In this document: positions 12,201 to 23,119 of the stretch, piece after piece
Position numbering within the stretch: the first letter of the stretch is position 1
Layout of the letters: every line of letters starts with the position of its first letter
Source: Linnemannia elongata
Lineage: Eukaryota; Mortierellomycota; Mortierellomycetes; Mortierellales; Mortierellaceae
Direction: 5' to 3'
NCBI GenBank assembly: GCA_036320915.1
Contig: JAXBDG010000009.1
Location: 1,364,001 to 1,428,000, forward strand
Length of the DNA stretch: 64,000 nucleotides
Program-made: the position numbers and the translations under genes
The notes under the pieces: model-generated
The model's input: the letters and a program-made list of their open reading frames with translations, nothing else
Database searches by the model: none
What the model was told of the DNA's origin: nothing

Positions 12201-15200
12201 CTGCGGAACCTGATGCTGATGACGAAACGACGCTAGCCAATGAGGAATCCGGTAGCGAGGATGACGAAGCAGAAATCAATGGTCTGGCTGCCGAAATGGA
12301 TATTCCAATTGAAGAACTCCTGCGACAATATGGCTATCAGCTTTCCGGAGGCGAAGAGAGCGATGGTGATGACGAGCAGGAGGACGATGAGATGGACGAC
12401 AAACCAACCAGCAGTACCACAGCCAAGAAGGAGAAGTCGTCTGAGCCAACTTCCAAGGACGAACCACAGGAGGCCCAGGTTGTCTTCAAAGTCGAGGAGG
12501 ATGCTGAGGAACAGACCGTCAGTTCTCTCAAGGATGCTATTGCCGATGAATCCATGGAAATGCAGGTAGACGCCCAGACGAGAGATGGAACAGCACAGGC
12601 CATCAAAGATACCCCCGACAAAGAACTCAGTTCCGCTCAGTCCGAGGAAAGAGTCTTGTCCTCGAAGGAGATTGCCAAGGCGTTGCCAGAAGGGATTAAG
12701 GCTGCAAGCAAACCCAACGCAGTGTCCAGGTCAGAAAGAGGACATCGTTCCAAGCGGAGGCGTCTGTCACTCACCGGTCTTTATCGCGCGCCTCCACTTC
12801 CATGGAACCCATACGGCGAGGTGGATGATGAACGCACAATGGAGCAGGAGGAGCTTGAGGAAGTGGACTCGGACCCTGAGGAACTGGCGGATCTCATCCA
12901 GGAGAAAGACTTACCGATTGAGGACTTGCTTGAGCGTTACGCATATGAGGCGGAAAGTTCAGAGTACTCTGATTCGCACTACGACTCCGATTCCGATTAT
13001 GAGGGCATGAGTATCATGAGTGCACAGCAACGAGCCAAGCGCGCCGACCCCCGATACGTCGTCACCCTCCAAGACGTTGCCACTAGCCGAAAGTTCCCGA
13101 CGAGACCTAGCAGTGAGTTCACTGACACGGATACGGAGTACGACGACAACCGCACGATCTCGATCTATGGCACGGACGATGAGCTTTCTCTTGGCGACAT
13201 GCTTCCGCTGCTGGACCCAGTGACCCGATCTGTGTCGCCCGAGGTCGATACATTCGAGACTGGCGCCAATGTCAAGACCAAGATTCCCTTCCTTCTCAAG
13301 CATCAGCTCCGAGAGTATCAGCACGTCGGAATGGACTGGCTCGCCAATCTCTACCACAACGGTCTCAACGGTATTCTGGCAGACGAGATGGGCCTCGGCA
13401 AGACTATGCAGACGATCGCTCTCTTGGCTCACCTGGCGTGCGAGCATGGAGTCTGGGGTCCGCATTTGATTGTCGTGCCGACGAGTGTGATGCTCAACTG
13501 GGAGATGGAGTTCAAGAAATGGTGTCCAGGCTTCAAGATTATGACCTACTACGGTAGTCCTAAGGAGCGCAAGGAGAAGCGTGTCGGCTGGTCCCGCGAG
13601 CACGCCTTTCACGTCTGTATCACTTCCTACCAGCTAGTTGTTCAGGATCAAACCGTGTTCCGTCGTAAAGCCTGGCAGTACTTGATTCTGGACGAGGCGC
13701 ACAACATCAAAAACTTCCGGTCCCAACGCTGGCAGACTCTCCTCAACTTCAATTCCGCCCGGCGTCTGCTGCTGACAGGAACCCCGTTGCAGAACAACCT
13801 CATGGAGCTCTGGTCACTTCTATACTTTTTGATGCCCAACGGAGTTTCGGAGACCATGCCGGTCGGCTTCGCTAATCAGAAGGAGTTTCAGGAATGGTTC
13901 TCGCACCCAGTCGACCGCATGATTGAGGGCAACGAGCAGCAGGACGAGGATTCTAAAGCGGCCATTGCTCGATTGCACACGGTTCTGCGACCTTACTTGC
14001 TTCGTCGTCTGAAGGCAGATGTCGAAACTCAGATGCCGGCCAAGTACGAGCACATTGTCTATTGTCGACTGTCGAAACGCCAACGGTTTTTGTACGACGA
14101 CTTTATGAGCCGCGCCAAGACCCGGGAGACACTGGCGTCAGGCAACTTTTTGAGCATCATCAATTGTCTGATGCAGCTCCGCAAGGTCTGCAACCACCCT
14201 GATCTCTTTGAGGTCCGCCCGATTGTCACCTCCTTTGCCATGCCCTCGGCGGTGACCTCCTTTGAGATCAGCGAGTTTTTAGTTCGCCGAAAGATGTTTG
14301 CCGAGATCGACAGGGCCCGAGACACCGTCAACCTTGGCTTTCTTGGGCTAGTCTTTACGGACGCGGAAGAACGTTTGTCAACAATGGATCTGGATATCAT
14401 GGCCGAGTTGGATGCGACGCGCTGTTTCCAGAAGAAGGCTTCCGAGTTTTCTAGCACCCAGGCGAAGACTCTGTCGAACGGACATCACTATCAGGATATT
14501 CGTCAGTACTCCAGTATGAGGCGACATCTCCACCTGCAGACAAGCCGTCAACGCTGGGATCAGCTGGGATATGTCAACAGTAATCGGTGCCACAGCAACT
14601 TGATGTTTGGCTCGAGCCTTCTACGCATGTGCCAGGAACCCCCCAGAGTCAAGAAGGGTTGCGTGCATATTCTGGACCAAGCCTCGGATCCTCGGCAGTA
14701 CCTCAAGTATACCAATGCGATCGCCCAAGCCGTCGTTTCGAGTGCAGACAGATTTTACCAAAGCCAGGAGACCATCAAGCGCTTCGCCTTTGTAACCCCA
14801 GCTGTCTTGGTTCGGGATCAGACATGGAGCCCGATTCATGTCAACCCATCACCGTCGCCACTTGAGGTTGCCTGCCAGCAAGCCGAAGAGTTCCTTCATC
14901 CCATCGACTCATGTCTTCAAGTCCAGTTCCCCGACAAGCGGCTGCTTCAGTTTGATTGTGGCAAACTGCAGAAGCTCGACAGTCTGTTACGTGAGCTCAA
15001 ATCGGGAGGTCACCGTGCGCTGATCTTTACACAGATGACCAAGGTTCTCGATATCCTGGAGATCTTTTTGAACATCCACGGACATCGCTACTTGCGCCTG
15101 GACGGTGCAACCAAGGTGGAGAACCGACAGCATCTCACAGATCGTTTTAACTCCGATCCCAAGATTTTGGCATTTATTCTTTCGACTCGCTCAGGCGGCG

Positions 15201-16291
15201 TTGGTATTAATTTGACTGGAGCCGACACTGTTATCTTTTACGATTCGGACTGGAATCCTTCTATGGACAGGCAGTGCCAGGACAGGTATGCATCGAATGA
15301 CTGTACTTTTTCACAAAATCTTCCATGACCTAAGCGAATACTTTACAACTGAGGCAGTGTTCTAACTACGATCTTTGATTTGTACTCTACCAGATGTCAT
15401 CGTATTGGCCAGACAAGGGATGTCCATATTTACCGGTTCGTCAGCGAGTTTACGATTGAAGAGAACATGCTGAAGAAGGCCAACCAGAAGCGCATGCTGG
15501 ACAATGTCGTCATTCAGGAGGGAGAGTTCACGACGGACTACTTTCAAAAGATGGATTGGCGAGATATGCTGGGAGAGGAAGATCTGGCCAAAATTGGCGA
15601 TCTGGGACCTACTCAGGCCAACGGCGAGCCTCAGGATCTCTCGACTGTCCATGGCGCTGATTTGGAACAGGCATTGGCGGCGGCTGAGGATGAGAACGAT
15701 GTCCTGGCGATGCAGCAAGCCAAGCATGAGATGGAGGGCGTCGATGTTGGAGACTTTTCGGAGGCGGGAGCTGCTGCAACCGGTGCTGGTCCTAATGGTT
15801 CGACTGACCCTTCCAAGGCTGGCAAGGGCGGTAAGGGTGGAAAGAATGGCGAGTTTGGTGTAGCACGCGTCCAGTTTGAGGCTTCGTCGAGTTCGAACGC
15901 TGTCGACGAGGAGGAGGGTGAGGTGATTGAGATGGGCCATGTTGACGAGTACATGTTGCGGTTCATGGAGCGGGAGTATGGCCACTATGTTGGATTTGGC
16001 GGTTTGCCCAAGCCTGTCAAGTTGGATGAGGTCGACAATGAGGAGGATGATCAGATGCAGGTGAATGAGGAGGAGGAGGAGGAGGAAGAAGAGGACGAGT
16101 ACGATATCGAAGATAATGATGATAGCGACTCTGGACAAGAAGGAGGAGAGGAGGACAGTTCCGACGAGGAGGGAGATAATGGCGGAACTATTACGATGGC
16201 GAAGGGTAAGGGGAGGAAGGAAGACGACGACGACGACGAGGACGACAATGGCGAGGATGCTGGAGTCGAGGCGATGGAGGAAGACGATTAG
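9260..16291 (+). CDS. SWR1: SWR1-family chromatin-remodelling ATPase (SRCAP/EP400 type) with AT-hooks
   Basis: The catalytic subunit that exchanges nucleosomal H2A for H2A.Z. Four exons (9260-11068, 11167-11802, 11900-15285, 15394-16291) give 2242 residues. The Ser/Pro-rich N-terminus has four AT-hook cores (GPGRP, at about residues 195, 325, 360 and 430). An HSA domain for actin/Arp binding spans about 735-830. Two acidic modules with a D-hydrophobic-PIE-(E/D)-LL-xx-Y core follow (nt 12297-12335 and 12907-12942). The ATPase starts near 1283 with Walker A DEMGLGKT and box II DEAH, has a long insertion, and resumes near 1840. It ends with the CHRIGQTRDVHIYRF motif. The last about 140 residues are very acidic. 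The split ATPase plus HSA marks the INO80/SWR1 class, and the DEAHNIKN and RSQRWQ region fits SWR1. The protein is longer than yeast Swr1, mostly because of its N-terminus. Confidence 0.93.
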
Positions 16292-16465
16292 GGCTGGAAG
16301 GGAGGGAGGGAATACTGGAGGATAAATCATCTTGGTTTTGTAACATAAAAACGTAGCACAATTGTACCATAATAGAGACTGACGGAAGATCCCACTGAAT
16401 GTTGGTTAGTTACACTTTACTTTTTTTTGTCACGTTGTATCTAAATTAGAATGGTATGATTGGGC
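16292..16465. other. Short convergent 3' region between SWR1 and NDE1
   Basis: Only 174 bases separate two opposing stop codons, so the 3' UTRs probably overlap or terminate very close together. AACATAAAAA near 16342 could be a polyadenylation element for the plus-strand gene. Confidence 0.5.
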
Positions 16466-19400
16466 TTAGAACTTGCTGATGTCGCGACCAAAGAGGGCGC
16501 GCTTGGACCAATCCATGAGAAGGAGGAGACGTGTCCGGATCGAGACCTGCTCACTGAAGTAAACTGATCGCCACATGTATTCCGAGCCAATGCCTCCATA
16601 GACCAAACCCTGGCCCAAATCCAAGGCTGCGTCGCCGCCACCAATGTATGCCAGTGATCCGAGATGTTTGTAGTTGAATTGAGGTAAAGCTGCAACGGCC
16701 ACGGGGTCGTTCTCAATGTCGTGCAGGGTGTTGATCCTTGTTCCGACGAATTTGCCCTGCTGGTTTGCTACTTGTGCCGTCTATTGTACATGTATTCACG
16801 AGAACGCGTGTGTTAGAGGTGGATGAGACCATGGCGGCATCAAAAACAAGAAATAATCAATAAAAAAAAATTAAAAAAAGGCTTACAGCGGGCAAGGCGG
16901 TGCATCCCTTCTCGGCATCGACAAGGAAGGCCCGGATCTCGTCCAGGTCCAAGGTTCCGTTATGGTCCTTATCGTATTCCTCAAAGACCTTGTCTAGATG
17001 ACCGAGGAAGACCTTGAGGACATTGTGCTTGGCAATGATCTTGTTTGCCAGGACTTGAAATTCTTCGTAGCTCAGGACGTTGTCTCCGTTGGTGTCATTT
17101 TCTTTCAGCATGTTCATCACCTGGTCAACAAAGTGAGGTTGAGCTATGTTTTTCAAGCAGAAAGGAAAATACAAAATGTTAGTTCAAGAGGTATTAAAAG
17201 AGGAAACACGATGACTAAGAAGCATTGAAACAACAACAGGAAAAGAGGGCTTACGGATGGTGGCACAGTCTCCGATGGCATAAACGGTTCCCTCAGGAGT
17301 TCCGATGACACGCATGTAACGATCCGTCTCAATAGCATGCTTGTTGCTCTGCGAACCCGCGGGCAACTTTTGCACAAGAGACTTGACAAGAGGAGTCATT
17401 CCGACTCCAGTCGACCACAGGCAGACACCAAAGGGCACCTCCTCCTGCTTTCCAGTCGACTTGTCCTTGTAGACGACCGAGGTCGGGTTCACCTTAACAA
17501 CGCGCGAGTTGGTCACCACGTTGATGTTGTCCCGCCTAAACTTTGCTTCTGTCATCTCGCTAATCTTCAGGTCTTAAAGGGACAGGGAAACACGAAGCGT
17601 GTACTGTCAGAAGCCATTTTCATACTCCCACACTGGTGTTTAATCATACCATAAATAAAACATCAGACTGCTGGAGGCTTACCATAGGTGTTGAGAATGT
17701 GTTCTGCACTCTGGATGATGTTGACCTGTACCTCTTCTGGAGAAATAGCAGGGAACTGAATATAGTCGGGAATATACGCGCATGAACAAAAGGAAGGGGA
17801 CAATGGTTAGAGGTCTAGGTCTGTTTTCTGCTCCCGTGCATGTGAATTGATCGACGCAGATACAGCACAAGACGGAAAGAAAAGGCCTTTACGTATCCAA
17901 CAAGGTCCTCGTTCAAGAAATCGTACAACTCGGCAGCAAACTCGACTCCAGTGGGACCTACAGTCAATAGAAGCAGGTGTAAGTTAACTTGACGATTCAC
18001 GGGCACCACCCCTCTTTAATCTCTCTTTTCCATCTACGATGTTGAAGGCAAAACGCCGGGAAGACACATTACCTCCGCCGCAAACGACAAAACTGAGAAG
18101 TTGGCGACGCTCCTCATCGGTGGTGGTGGGCAAACTGGCCTTTTCAAAGTTCTCCATGACTTTCCTCCTAATATCACGGGCGTCCGTAATCGACTTGAGG
18201 AAGTTGCAGTGCTCCAGTCCCTCAACTCCATGGGTCATTGACTCTGAGCCGACTGCAATCACCAACTTGTCGTAGGGAACTATTCGCCAGAGAAAGAGGT
18301 ATGACTATTAGCGATTGTTTTCTTCCTTTCATTACCAATTCCTTTTTTTCTTGTCCCTGTGGAAAAAAGACGTAATCAATGAGGAAACAAGGCTTACCAT
18401 AGAACTTGCGTCCTTCGCTGTCATTGACTCCAGCAACTTCAACCAACTGGTTCTCAAAATCAATATCGTCGGCGCGTCCCTCCAAGTAGTATCCGCCAAG
18501 TCGCGACAACAGCCTCCTGACGGGCTCGATAAGCGATCTGCAATATGCGAAGAAAATGAAACCATGGCGACGTAAGTATCCACACAGCCAGCTCCTGTTC
18601 TTCCCTCGGTGTTAGAATAATATCGTATCGTTCTCCTCGAATCTTTTTGTTACTTACCTCAGCTCAAGAGTACCCACGCTGTCCACAATTACATAAGAAC
18701 AAAATGAACATGCGCATGATTAGCCTGTGGAAAAAAAAATAGTTCATTAAGCTCTTCGGTTCGTGCGCATCACCCCCGCGGAGGAGGAAGAGGAGGATCT
18801 GTTCACACACTTACGTTGCGCTTGGAAGCAATGGTGTAAAGAGAAAGTAATTTCTAAAGAGGGATAACAGTGTAAGTAAGTGACGTGTCTACACAACAGA
18901 TAAAAAGAATGGCTCGAAGACATCCTTTGGATGTGCCTGCTCCAAACCAATGGCGTTACTCACGTTGGCGAAACGACGGTGACATGGAACTTTTTAGGAT
19001 CCAACTGGTTAATCACCGACACGGCCTATTTGTTCAGAAGAGAGAGAGAGAGAGAGAGAAGAACAACGCAGACGAATGAGCATTCTTGCGCTTTCTCAGC
19101 CTCGTCCCTTCAAAACACACCTTCAGGGATCGATAATGGTCAACCATCCCTCTCTTCCTCGTGTCCAGAGAAACACCAGAAAGATAACAACCCGCAATCA
19201 GAAAACCCAAAATCGCGAGGCCATCCCCCTTTGTCATCAAAACTTACACCCCACCCGCTCCCGAGAATGACAAGTCTTTGTCGAGGGTCGTTTTGATGGA
19301 TCTCCTCGGCCTTGAGAACACTTCCTTTGCATCCATGTGTCATGACCAGGTTCTTAGGCCCGCCGACAACATGACGAGGACGTTTTTGGTGCAGGATATC

Positions 19401-19712
19401 GCCATGGGTCTCAAAGAGCGTGTCGTATGTAACCCAGGCTAACGTACCCACGACGGGAACTCCCACGCCTGTCAGGATAACTGCACGGCCCACACGGAAT
19501 AAGCGCGACTTTTTGGCCTTTGGTGGTGGAGGTGGAGGTGGAGGAGTGGATGAAGCCTGGTTGATTTTGGTGGACGAGGCAAAGTTCCTAGAGGCTGGAA
19601 ATCTGTATTGGTGTTGTTGACCGTTTTGGAGCGACCGTTGGAAGGACGTGGTGATTGAGCGTGCAACCGGACGGATGTGTTGGTGCCCCTGAGTGCGAAT
19701 GAGTCTAAGCAT
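16466..19712 (-). CDS. NDE1: External rotenone-insensitive NADH:ubiquinone oxidoreductase with EF-hands
   Basis: A type II NADH dehydrogenase that oxidises NADH and reduces ubiquinone without pumping protons. Eleven exons: 19248-19712, 18964-19025, 18815-18853, 18658-18678 (21 nt), 18398-18537, 18073-18279, 17893-17957, 17683-17755, 17255-17572, 16887-17143 and 16466-16780; 653 residues. A basic, Ser-rich presequence is followed by a membrane segment (77-95), which suggests an inner-membrane anchor facing the intermembrane space. The FAD site is VILGSGWG (about 148-155) and the NADH site is GGGPTGVEFAAEL (about 310-322). Two EF-hand loops sit at 480-491 (DTNGDNVLSYEE) and 521-532 (DKDHNGTLDLDE), both with the Asp/Asn and final Glu needed to bind calcium, so activity is probably Ca2+-modulated, as known for Neurospora NDE1. 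The C-terminal helix anchors the enzyme to the membrane. Confidence 0.95.
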
Positions 19713-22435
19713 GTCGTGTGTGTTATGTATGCTAGTTATATGGTTGTAAGGAATGAATGCAAGAGCTGAATGAAGAAAAGAAAGAGATGGACAAGAAGAA
19801 AAGAAAAAAAAGGCAAAGAACGTGCGAAGCTAAGAAAACTCGTTTCTGTTGTTGTTGTCGTTGCGTCGTTGTGTCGTTATGTGTTTATGTTAGTGCTGCT
19901 TATTCTTTGTGCTATCTTCAGCCCACGGCAGGCGTATCCTGCAGTACAGGGACTGGGACAGGGACCACCCATCGCGAATCGCTCTCAATTGTCCACCCAC
20001 TCTCAGTGCTGCCCACATACCCATATCAAATGCCGCTAATAGCTTCATAATGATGACATGGGTAAACGTTCGTCCTCTCCGGACCAGCCATCATTCCCTT
20101 CATTCGACTTCTACCTCCGCCTTGGTCGCCTGCACCTCCACCCCCACCCCTCCGGGTGGACTACTCTTTACCTCCGGTTCCAGATCCCTTATTGCTCCAC
20201 CACCTCTCGTCTTTCTCAGTCTCTCTCTATTATTCCGTCGTGAGCTGAACTCTTTTGTTCTTCCTAATCTTGCATTCCTCCTATCTTGTTCTGAACCCCG
20301 GGGGGGAGGGGGGAGTGTCACCAGTAGGCCTTCATTCTCGCTGTCGAGAGCGATCAAGAGCAGAAAAGCGGCAATTGACTTCAGCCGCCTTCAATCGAAA
20401 AAAATGGCGAGGCAAAGTGGTCAAGCAAAGGACGACTGTTATTGTTGCTCGGTAATGTGGTTAAGGCACCAAAGAGACAAGAGATTAGCAACACCTCGTG
20501 CCTGACCTTCTACCGTTGCAGTGCACAAGCCCCTTGCTTTGGCCATTACTTTTCTCATCTTAAATTCAGGGAACATCAGCCTTCAACTGGAGATGATAGA
20601 GCTACGATCGGCAGGGTCTCGAGAGACAGAAAAAGAACAATGGAAGCAGGGACACTTCTGTGGTTTTTCCACAATACATGTACGTGCTTTAGCCATTCTA
20701 CAAGGCGCGTTTCTAGCTAGGACCATAGGAGTGAAAAGATATATAAAAAAATAACTTTCCAAAGACTTTCATATGAAAAAACGGCCGCCTCTCCAGTTCG
20801 ATCTAATATGTTGGCTGACCCAACATCTCCTAAAACGACATACTTGCAGAGTACAGCAAGAACGGCCAAACAAAATCAAAAAATCGAGCCCAGCCCAGTA
20901 TACTTTTGTTTGTATTCGAAGGCGTACAATTTTGGTCGGTGGGCACTCACCACTCGCTCTTTTCTCCGGGTCGGACGACGAGAGAGAGCAACAGTACAGA
21001 AAGACAAGGTTCCTCGTTCAAGCCGATCTTTTGTTTTTCAACTGAGCAAACGAACAAACGAACGACAAAGTACAAAATGAACGGAGCGGGATGTAACTCA
21101 GCAACAGATGTTTTCTTTCCTCTAGGCGGATCGGCGTCTCTATGCCTTGCCTTCCCTTGCCCTTTCTTGGACCCCTGCAGCCCAGGGTTTCTACCAAGGA
21201 GAGAAGAAAAGGAACGGGCAAAGGAAACAAAGACATAAGAGAAGAGAATAGGAAAGAATAGAACGCAAGAAGTCATGCTCCACGCAACCTTAATGGTGTC
21301 CAATTGGGACCCGCCACCCACTCTCTTTTTCATGCCCTCACTCTCCTCTAGGAACCGACTGTGCTATCTATCTGTCTATCTCTCGCTATCTATCCTTTTA
21401 GTCTAACAAGTTAACTCTTGAACTCCAGTATCTCCTTTCAGAGGGAGTGGGTCTTGGAAGTGGGAGATAAGTTTTTCTCCTTGTGCGCTTAGATAAACAA
21501 AGCTCGGCGTACGAATATCTGAATTGATGCAGTGGGAGGGTGAAAACACAGCAGCCACAAGGTCAACAACAACGACAACAAAAAAAAAAAATTCAGATGA
21601 CCGCAACCTGCTGCACATGCATGGAGTAAAGAAAATGCTCCGCACCCCGATAATCTTCCATTTTTTAATGTTTTCTCCACCAAGCAAAAACAATCAACTT
21701 GAGCATCACTCTGTCTCTCTCCGTATTTCTCTCTGATGCGATAACATCTACAGCAGTAACAGAGCCGAGAGAGGAGGAAACATCAAAAGGAGATCCACAC
21801 TAACAAACGGCCAACACTCCTTCCTTACTTTTAAATATGTACGCTCCTTTTCAACTTCAAGTTGCGGTAAAAAGGGCACAAGAAAGGGCAAGTGGACTAC
21901 AACAAACGCTTTAAAAGAAAAAGTGGAGATCAACTCCACTGTGAGTTCCAACTCCTCCGCTTGTTGGCTCTGAGTGGCCCTTCCTTCCTTCACTCAGAGA
22001 GACAAGATGATGAAAGGAAAAGGAGAATAGAAGGAAACTCTCGAAGAGAGCGGGATTCTGTTTTTTTACAGCTGTGAGTAAACCCCCAAAGTCGTTTTGT
22101 TTTCCTGTCTTTACATCTCCTTTGATACGTTTGCTTTCTTCTGAATCAAACCCGGCCTGTTCCTATTCTCTGAGTGTGCCTTTTTTTTTTTTCTTCTGCC
22201 CAACCCTTTGAAAGAAAAAGAAAACGAAGATGAGTGTGTGATGGCGCGATTGAAACGCACCAATTAGAGGCCAAGAACACATTTTGACTCTCTTAGCCTG
22301 TGCCTCCCTCCCGCCTCTCTCCCCTTTCCCCCCGCCCATCTGCCTCTTCCTCTCACTCTCTCCCTCTCTCTCGCCTGCGGCCCATCTTTGGATTTGTTTC
22401 GAGTGGACCACTGGAGCACTCTCTCCTCCCTGGAC
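19713..22435. other. 2.7-kb divergent intergenic region between NDE1 and the GCN4-like gene
   Basis: No protein was recognised. From 19757 to 19815 the plus strand is GA-rich, so the NDE1 sense strand is CT-rich upstream of its ATG. The region 20050-20400 has C/T-rich patches and a G run near 20300. From 22290 to 22440 the plus strand is strongly CT-rich and leads to a TATA element of the bZIP gene. One ORF of 198 codons (19909-20505) has no domain-like content. Confidence 0.5.
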
Positions 22436-22443
22436 TATATAAA
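22436..22443 (+). promoter_or_regulatory. TATA box of the GCN4-like gene
   Basis: A perfect TATATAAA at the end of a long CT-rich tract, 684 bases before the main ATG. If it works at the usual distance, transcription would start near 22465-22480 and the leader would be about 650 nt. The box is seen directly; the start site is inferred. Confidence 0.6.
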
Positions 22444-22694
22444 CCTTTGCTCTTGCCTCGCTTCTTTTCTCTTTTCTTCTTCTCTTCTCTTCTTCACTTT
22501 TCACTTCTCACCTTCACCCCAAAACACAAACCCTTCAAACAACCAAAACCAACCACGTTCCTTTTCACAAAACAAGCTACTTCTTTTACAAGCCCTTATT
22601 CTCTGATCTCCTTTTGATCCAACTACTTTTTTTCTTTTTTTTTTTTATTATTATTAACTTTTCCCCCATTTCCACTTAACCCAACGTCGCCAAG

Positions 22695-22715
22695 ATGTCG
22701 TCCATTATCGTTTAA
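22695..22715 (+). promoter_or_regulatory. uORF1 in the leader of the GCN4-like gene
   Basis: ATG with A at -3 (CAAG before ATG) opens a six-codon frame, MSSIIV, ending in TAA. It is the first AUG after the TATA box, lies 405 nt before the main start and is followed by a long AUG-free spacer. In GCN4, cpc-1 and ATF4 a short first uORF allows ribosomes to resume scanning; that role is inferred here. Confidence 0.6.
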
Positions 22716-22887
22716 ACGTTTTACTCCTCTCGTCTCCTAATCTCAATATCTCATCAGTGAAAATCTATCTCAGTCGTCTCTCATCAGTGTCAACTTACAA
22801 TATCTCAGTGTCACTACTTTATCTCAGTCTCATCAACTACACCCGTCTCTCATCAGTCAATTATCTCTCTTATCTCAAATTATCAAA
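22716..22887 (+). repeat. AUG-free, repeat-built spacer between uORF1 and uORF2
   Basis: This 172-nt stretch has no AUG and few G residues. TCTCATCAGT occurs at 22749, 22779 and 22848, and ATCTCAGT at 22767, 22802 and 22821. Such low-structure sequence would suit uninterrupted scanning. An unrecognised 5' UTR intron cannot be ruled out. Confidence 0.5.
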
Positions 22888-22992
22888 ATGGCTCCCTCTT
22901 GCCCCCCCTCCCCCAGTGCTACAAACAAGAACAGATTCTCAGAACCCAAATCATCCTTTGATAGACATAGACCTTTCCCACAACCATCTTAA
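22888..22992 (+). promoter_or_regulatory. uORF2 in the leader of the GCN4-like gene
   Basis: ATG in good context (A at -3, G at +4) opens a 34-codon frame starting MAPSCPPSPS and ending in TAA at 22990-22992. It is out of frame with the main ORF and stops 127 nt before it. By analogy with the second uORF of Neurospora cpc-1 and Aspergillus cpcA it would block the main start unless the ternary complex is scarce. Confidence 0.6.
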
Positions 22993-23119
22993 ACCAACCT
23001 CTTCCAAGTAACCTTTTTGAACTTGCCCTTTTTTGAAACAAAAAAAAGAGAACCTCCATATTCCACGCCCATACACACACTCCACAAAAAACCCTTCACA
23101 AAAAAAGATCATCCCAAAA

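Noticed and set aside
15362..16330. Antisense ORF of 322 codons opposite the SWR1 C-terminus
   Set aside because: It mirrors the acidic GAG/GAC codon-rich tail and has no independent content.
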